DNA from: CAYZXL01 sp964482435 | GTDB lineage: Bacteria > Auribacterota > JABMQX01 | Direction of reading: 5' to 3' | DNA: 8,816 bases | Assembly: GCA_964482435.1 (NCBI GenBank) | Contig: CAYZXL010000114.1 | Coordinates: 1-8,816, forward strand | In this document: in pieces, positions 5,652 to 8,816 of the stretch | How positions within the stretch are numbered: the first letter of the stretch is position 1 | Layout of the letters: the number at the start of each line of letters is the position of its first letter | Position numbers and translations under genes: made by a program | The notes under the pieces: generated by a model | The model's database searches: none | What the model saw: only the letters and a program-made list of their open reading frames with translations | What the model was told of the DNA's origin: nothing

Positions 5652-8222
5652 TCAGTTAAGAGCGCGCCCCTCTGGCCCGAAGACCGGGGTGAGGCGCACC
5701 GCGCCAAACCCAAAGGCCGGAAGATGCAGCATTACGATTCCGCTCCTGATGGGCAACTCGTCCAGGTCCCGCTCCAGAAGGTCTGTGCGAATCGCCCTCC
5801 CAAAACCCCTGACAGCAATTCTCACCGGCCCCGAGTGCCCGGCCGTCTCCCAGAGCCGAAGAATGCAGCTCCCTGCATCAGGCCTGTCCGCCGGCTTGAG
5901 ACACGTCGCCATCGCACGCTTCGAGTCAACGGAGATCGCCTGCTCAGTCCCCAGCTCGCGCGACAGACGGCCCCTCCTCGTAAGCAACGGTGTGCCCACG
6001 GCACGACTCCAGTTGAACGCTTCCGCGCCGTCATACTCTCCCGCGTGTGCTCGAAGCGCATAGCGGAAGCGGAACTCCGTTACCCCGTCCTGATTCTGGA
6101 CGACCTCGCGATAGTTCTGGTCGTTCCCCAGAGCCTCAAACGTCACCGGGTCCAAATCCATCCTCAACACAAAAGCGTCAATGGGAGCAATCGTGACGCC
6201 CGGTCCCTCCGGCAAAGACGCCTCGAGAAATCCCTGCACCGCGAACCGCCGGGTGTCCGCACCGGGCAGCAGGTCCCCCTCCGGCTGCGGTCGCGGGCGA
6301 ATCACCGCCCCCATGGTCTCTATTCGCAGCACTGCCCCATCGCCCAACACCGGAAAGATTTGGCAGAGGCGCTCCTCTCGGGTCGTCACCGGCTTATTCA
6401 CCCGGACGTCAAAATCCACTCTGTCCAGCTCGGCATAGACGGTAACAAAGATGGTCACACGGATTCCTTCGGCGATGCCGGTAACCCTCAGCCGAGCCAT
6501 CACCGGTCCAACGGCGACAACTTCCGACTTGACATCCTCCAGCGTGTGCTCCTGACCGTCGAAATACACCGTCTGGCAGAGCGAGCGGCCTTTGCCCGCC
6601 ACTACCAGTTCTCTTCCGTTCGCTTTGTGCACCAAGCTGCCGATTCCGCCCGTCCTGGGGTCAAGATTCAAACGATAAAAAGGACTCTCCAACTCGCCCT
6701 GCCTGGCACGCAGGATGCCACTCTCTGCGACGGGCTTTGACGACCGCCTCAGATGCACCCCCCTGAACCCAAACCCCGCCACCTCCGGCGAGACAAAGTA
6801 TAGATACCGCTTTCCGTCCTCTTCGACGGCTTGAGACGTAATCTCCGACTCACCAATCGCCACCACATCCTCATCCGCCGCCAGCGCCGCGCGCACCAGG
6901 TCCCGACGCGGGAAGCCGAGGCTGTTGAAAAGTGCAATCTCGTCGTTGGTGTCCGAAGTCCCTAACCCAGCCCACGCTTGCTGAAGGACTCTATCAGCAG
7001 TCCGATTTAGCTCGTCGCTCCACTTTTTGCGCAAATCGGCATTGTGTCGCTTGTTCTTGTCGTCGGTGCCGTTCCAGGCATGATCCGCGAGCATCGCCCA
7101 GCACCATTCTGCGCGCTCACGGTCCGCCCGTGTCGCTTCGTGCAATCCCGGCTGCCTAAAAGCCGCGACGGCGAGCAGTGATTCCGCCGCCAGAAAATGC
7201 CGCTCTCCGCTTCGCATTTGCGCAACATACTGGGCCAGCGAAACCGGCCAGAGGTCCCACGAGTGCCCGAAACACCCGCGAACCGTCGGCAGAAAAGGCG
7301 TCCCCTCCTCCGCTTTGTCCACAGCGCTGCAAAACTGGGGCAGGATTGCATTCACCAGCTTCGGGTGCTGCCCGGGGCTCGTGTTGAACGTGATGATTGC
7401 CTCAGCGAAACCGCGCGCCTGGTCGCCGCTCCTCGGAGAAATGTCGCCGTGCGTGCCACTCGCAAGAATCGCACGAATCGGGTAACTCTCCCCGAGCGAG
7501 CGATAATGAGGCAGCCACTCATTCGCAATCACCTTCGTGTCCCGAAGGAGCGCAGCTCCCTGCGCATAACTCCATTTCCCCGACGCCCAACTGTCCATGA
7601 CCACCCTCACCCGGCTGCCGTCCGGCCCCTCGAGCACAAACAGCGGCGGATTCCTCAATCGGTCAAAAGTCGAGTCGTACTTATAGAAAGGAACGGACAG
7701 CCACTTCACTCCGCATCCGGCAAGAATTGTCGCCATTCCCCACGGCAGCGAGGGCTCCTCGATATGTTCAGCAACGTCCATCGAGATTCCCCACTCCCGC
7801 TCCAGACGCCTCGCCGGATAGAACGTCCGAACAGCGCCCTCCACGCTCTGAAAAGCCCACAGCAAGTTGCACAGGTACGGACTCACAAAAACACGCCCTT
7901 CTCTAATCCGCTGTATCAGCTCCCCCTTTCGTTCGGGATAGCGCTCAACGAAGCAGAGCGCCTCCTGTATAACCGCCATGTTGTATCGGTCCTGGTTCTC
8001 CGGCTTCTCGCCGTCGGTTCGGTTTATCTCGTCGAGGTGCGCGCGAACGATGTCGGCAAAACTCTGGCGGGTCTGCTCCTCCGTCAAACCCCATGTGTAA
8101 TCCGGGCAATTGTCGTTCGTGACATATATTGTCCACTGCGAACCATCATCCTGTGCCTGTGAAGATGAGAGCGGCAAAGCCACCATTATCCACGCCGCCA
8201 GCGAGCAAAGCTTTCGTCTCAT
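5652..8222 (-). CDS. Secreted glycoside hydrolase family 38-like protein (putative alpha-mannosidase)
   Basis: An 856-residue protein with a clear Sec signal peptide (MRRK, hydrophobic core to residue 18, SQA/QDD cleavage near 23/24). The order of regions fits GH38. An N-terminal catalytic barrel (about 30-320) contains NDNCPDYTWG (36-45) at the position of the metal-binding H-x-D...W motif. DVAEH (149-153) lies where GH38 has its nucleophile in D-P-F-G-H, so Asp149 is the likely nucleophile; a following helix reads ATILAGCGVKWL. A helical middle domain (about 325-410) contains DHAWNGT (380-386), where GH38 usually has HDAITGT. A beta-rich C-terminal half ends with SCILRLWETAG (about 785-795), as in alpha-mannosidases. 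The family role is cleavage of alpha-mannosides; metal ligands differ here, so activity and linkage are uncertain. The ATG at 8222 is chosen because GGAGG lies just upstream and the signal peptide begins there; the in-frame ATG at 8282 adds 20 unrelated residues. The sulfatase gene follows after about 190 bases. Confidence 0.85.
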   Translation of the reverse strand: MRRKLCSLAAWIMVALPLSSSQAQDDGSQWTIYVTNDNCPDYTWGLTEEQTRQSFADIVRAHLDEINRTDGEKPENQDRYNMAVIQEALCFVERYPERKGELIQRIREGRVFVSPYLCNLLWAFQSVEGAVRTFYPARRLEREWGISMDVAEHIEEPSLPWGMATILAGCGVKWLSVPFYKYDSTFDRLRNPPLFVLEGPDGSRVRVVMDSWASGKWSYAQGAALLRDTKVIANEWLPHYRSLGESYPIRAILASGTHGDISPRSGDQARGFAEAIITFNTSPGQHPKLVNAILPQFCSAVDKAEEGTPFLPTVRGCFGHSWDLWPVSLAQYVAQMRSGERHFLAAESLLAVAAFRQPGLHEATRADRERAEWCWAMLADHAWNGTDDKNKRHNADLRKKWSDELNRTADRVLQQAWAGLGTSDTNDEIALFNSLGFPRRDLVRAALAADEDVVAIGESEITSQAVEEDGKRYLYFVSPEVAGFGFRGVHLRRSSKPVAESGILRARQGELESPFYRLNLDPRTGGIGSLVHKANGRELVVAGKGRSLCQTVYFDGQEHTLEDVKSEVVAVGPVMARLRVTGIAEGIRVTIFVTVYAELDRVDFDVRVNKPVTTREERLCQIFPVLGDGAVLRIETMGAVIRPRPQPEGDLLPGADTRRFAVQGFLEASLPEGPGVTIAPIDAFVLRMDLDPVTFEALGNDQNYREVVQNQDGVTEFRFRYALRAHAGEYDGAEAFNWSRAVGTPLLTRRGRLSRELGTEQAISVDSKRAMATCLKPADRPDAGSCILRLWETAGHSGPVRIAVRGFGRAIRTDLLERDLDELPIRSGIVMLHLPAFGFGAVRLTPVFGPEGRALN

Positions 8223-8344
8223 TTGAGCTCCTCCAATTCCTCTATCACACCTGCAACAGTCCTGCACTTGCCCGGAAATCATCGTTCAAAGCAAGCGCAC
8301 ATCGCCTCGCGCACCCAACGGAACACTGAGTCCCAGCCGACCCC

Positions 8345-8374
8345 TGGCCCGGTTGGGCATCGCTCCCTGGGCCA
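8345..8374. repeat. Hairpin with TGGCCC/GGGCCA arms
   Basis: TGGCCC (8345-8350) and GGGCCA (8369-8374) are exact inverted arms. Two more pairs (one G-T) extend the stem to eight, leaving a loop of about 14 bases. No T-run follows on either strand. It would be in the 5' leader of the GH38-like gene if transcription starts upstream of it. Confidence 0.35.
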
Positions 8375-8422
8375 CAAATCTGTCGCGCCGTTGGCCAAAA
8401 AGCAACTCTGCCCAGCCCGCGC

Positions 8423-8453
8423 AGTTTACCGCTGTTTCCGGTGCCCCGATCAA
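8423..8453 (-). promoter_or_regulatory. Weak promoter candidate for the GH38-like gene
   Basis: On the minus strand TTGATC (8448-8453) and TAAACT (8423-8428) each match four of six consensus bases, but the spacer is 19 bases, longer than ideal. A run of T immediately upstream could help RNA polymerase contact. It would imply a leader of nearly 200 bases. It is listed because no better pair was seen. Confidence 0.2.
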
Positions 8454-8624
8454 AAAAACTGACCTGCCCCGCGCCTTCCAGCCCTCTCACAATCCTACCC
8501 GATGGTGCCGGGAAATTCCAAGCCGGGCCGCCGCTGGAGGCGAAAAGAGCTCCGGAGTCAGGGCCGGTGCTGGTGAAAACCATGCGGCACTTTCCGCCTG
8601 GGGGGTGCGGCTGTATCTTGGTGG

Positions 8625-8643
8625 CATGGGCATCTTGCCCATG
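8625..8643. repeat. Perfect palindrome CATGGGCA-TCT-TGCCCATG
   Basis: Eight-base arms surround a three-base loop without a mismatch. Read on the minus strand in one frame it gives the peptide MGKMPM, a string I recall from spurious ORFs in many metagenome-derived genomes. That suggests a dispersed intergenic repeat rather than a site specific to this locus; copy number cannot be judged here. Confidence 0.7.
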
Positions 8644-8648
8644 TCAAC

Positions 8649-8663
8649 CCCGCCGAAGGCGGG
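8649..8663. repeat. Perfect palindrome CCCGCC-GAA-GGCGGG
   Basis: Six-base GC-only arms and a three-base loop, five bases after the preceding palindrome. Probably the second module of the same composite repeat. Confidence 0.6.
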
Positions 8664-8680
8664 ACCCAACATCAATCCCG

Positions 8681-8697
8681 CCCCGCGTTCCGCGGGG
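8681..8697. repeat. Perfect palindrome CCCCGCG-TTC-CGCGGGG
   Basis: Seven-base GC-only arms with a three-base loop, 17 bases after the second palindrome. All three members of this cluster share a three-base loop and perfect arms but differ in arm sequence. Confidence 0.6.
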
Positions 8698-8816
8698 GAC
8701 CACGAGAAAAGCTCAGGTCGAGGCCCCAAATCTGCCACTGATTCGCAGACGCACCTTACCGGCAGCGATTCCGAAAGATTGCACGGGAGGGCAGGGAGAA
8801 GTGCAGGCAAGAGAGG

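Larger units (their letters stand above)
8223..8816. other. 594-base region without a convincing gene, rich in short palindromes
   Basis: Two overlapping minus-strand open frames (8245-8583 and 8487-8810) have low-complexity, Pro/Gly/Ala/Arg-rich products with no domain I recognise, and one is partly the translation of a palindrome (VDMGKMPMP). They are not accepted as genes. The region contains three compact hairpins (8625-8697), another possible hairpin (8345-8374) and a run of seven T on the minus strand near 8451-8458. No tRNA, rRNA or CRISPR array is visible. It probably carries the promoter of the GH38-like gene. Confidence 0.6.

Noticed and set aside
5529..6740. A 403-codon plus-strand open frame
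   Set aside because: It lies almost wholly antisense to the GH38-like gene. Its product is Arg/His/Pro-rich with no domain, as expected from the opposite strand of a GC-rich gene.
7197..8162. A 321-codon plus-strand open frame
   Set aside because: Antisense to the signal peptide and catalytic half of the GH38-like gene; the product is basic and without recognisable motifs.
8223..8282. Longer GH38-like protein from the ATG at 8282
   Set aside because: It would bury the signal peptide behind 20 unrelated residues; the ATG at 8222 has a strong GGAGG site.
8245..8810. Two overlapping minus-strand frames upstream of the GH38-like gene
   Set aside because: Their products are low-complexity, run through palindromic repeats, and overlap one another out of frame. 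No domain is recognisable.
1..8816. CRISPR array, tRNA/rRNA genes, transposase, phage or defence genes
   Set aside because: No regularly spaced direct repeats, no cloverleaf, and no protein with such motifs were seen on either strand.

Overview
The window looks like a piece of chromosome from a Gram-negative, glycan-degrading bacterium. It has a GT9 heptosyltransferase, which implies LPS. It also has a Tat-exported-looking sulfatase fused to HEAT repeats and a secreted GH38-like alpha-mannosidase. The style (moderately high GC, sulfatases, dispersed palindromes, GTG starts) fits the PVC superphylum or similar metagenome-known lineages. This is inference; no marker here fixes the phylum. All six supported genes lie on the minus strand, so they are transcribed from the right end of the window toward the left.

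Layout in the direction of transcription (right to left): (1) 8223-8816 has no credible gene but contains a cluster of short perfect hairpins. (2) 5652-8222 is a secreted GH38-like protein. (3) 5461-5651 is an intergenic leader with the best sigma70-type promoter in the window, an inverted repeat and a possible 28-codon ORF. (4) 3238-5460 is a sulfatase with chitobiase-C-like and HEAT C-terminal regions. (5) 2318-3088 is TruA. (6) 1811-2215 is a YjbQ-family protein. (7) 748-1797 is a GT9 heptosyltransferase. (8) 114-740 is a membrane-anchored YkuD-fold protein. (9) 1-113 is a downstream tail with an 8-bp tandem repeat.

The genes form two functional blocks. The GH38-like enzyme and the sulfatase could together attack a sulfated, mannose-containing glycan outside the cytoplasm. 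The left block is housekeeping and envelope: tRNA pseudouridylation, a small YjbQ protein, an LPS sugar transferase and a cell-wall transpeptidase homologue. yjbQ, the GT9 gene and the YkuD gene are separated by only 13 and 7 bases and are probably one transcript.

No wholly new multi-gene system is evident. The most notable points are a YkuD protein whose catalytic Cys position is Gly, a GH38-like enzyme whose metal-site motifs are altered, the sulfatase-HEAT fusion, and a cluster of compact palindromes that look like dispersed repeats.
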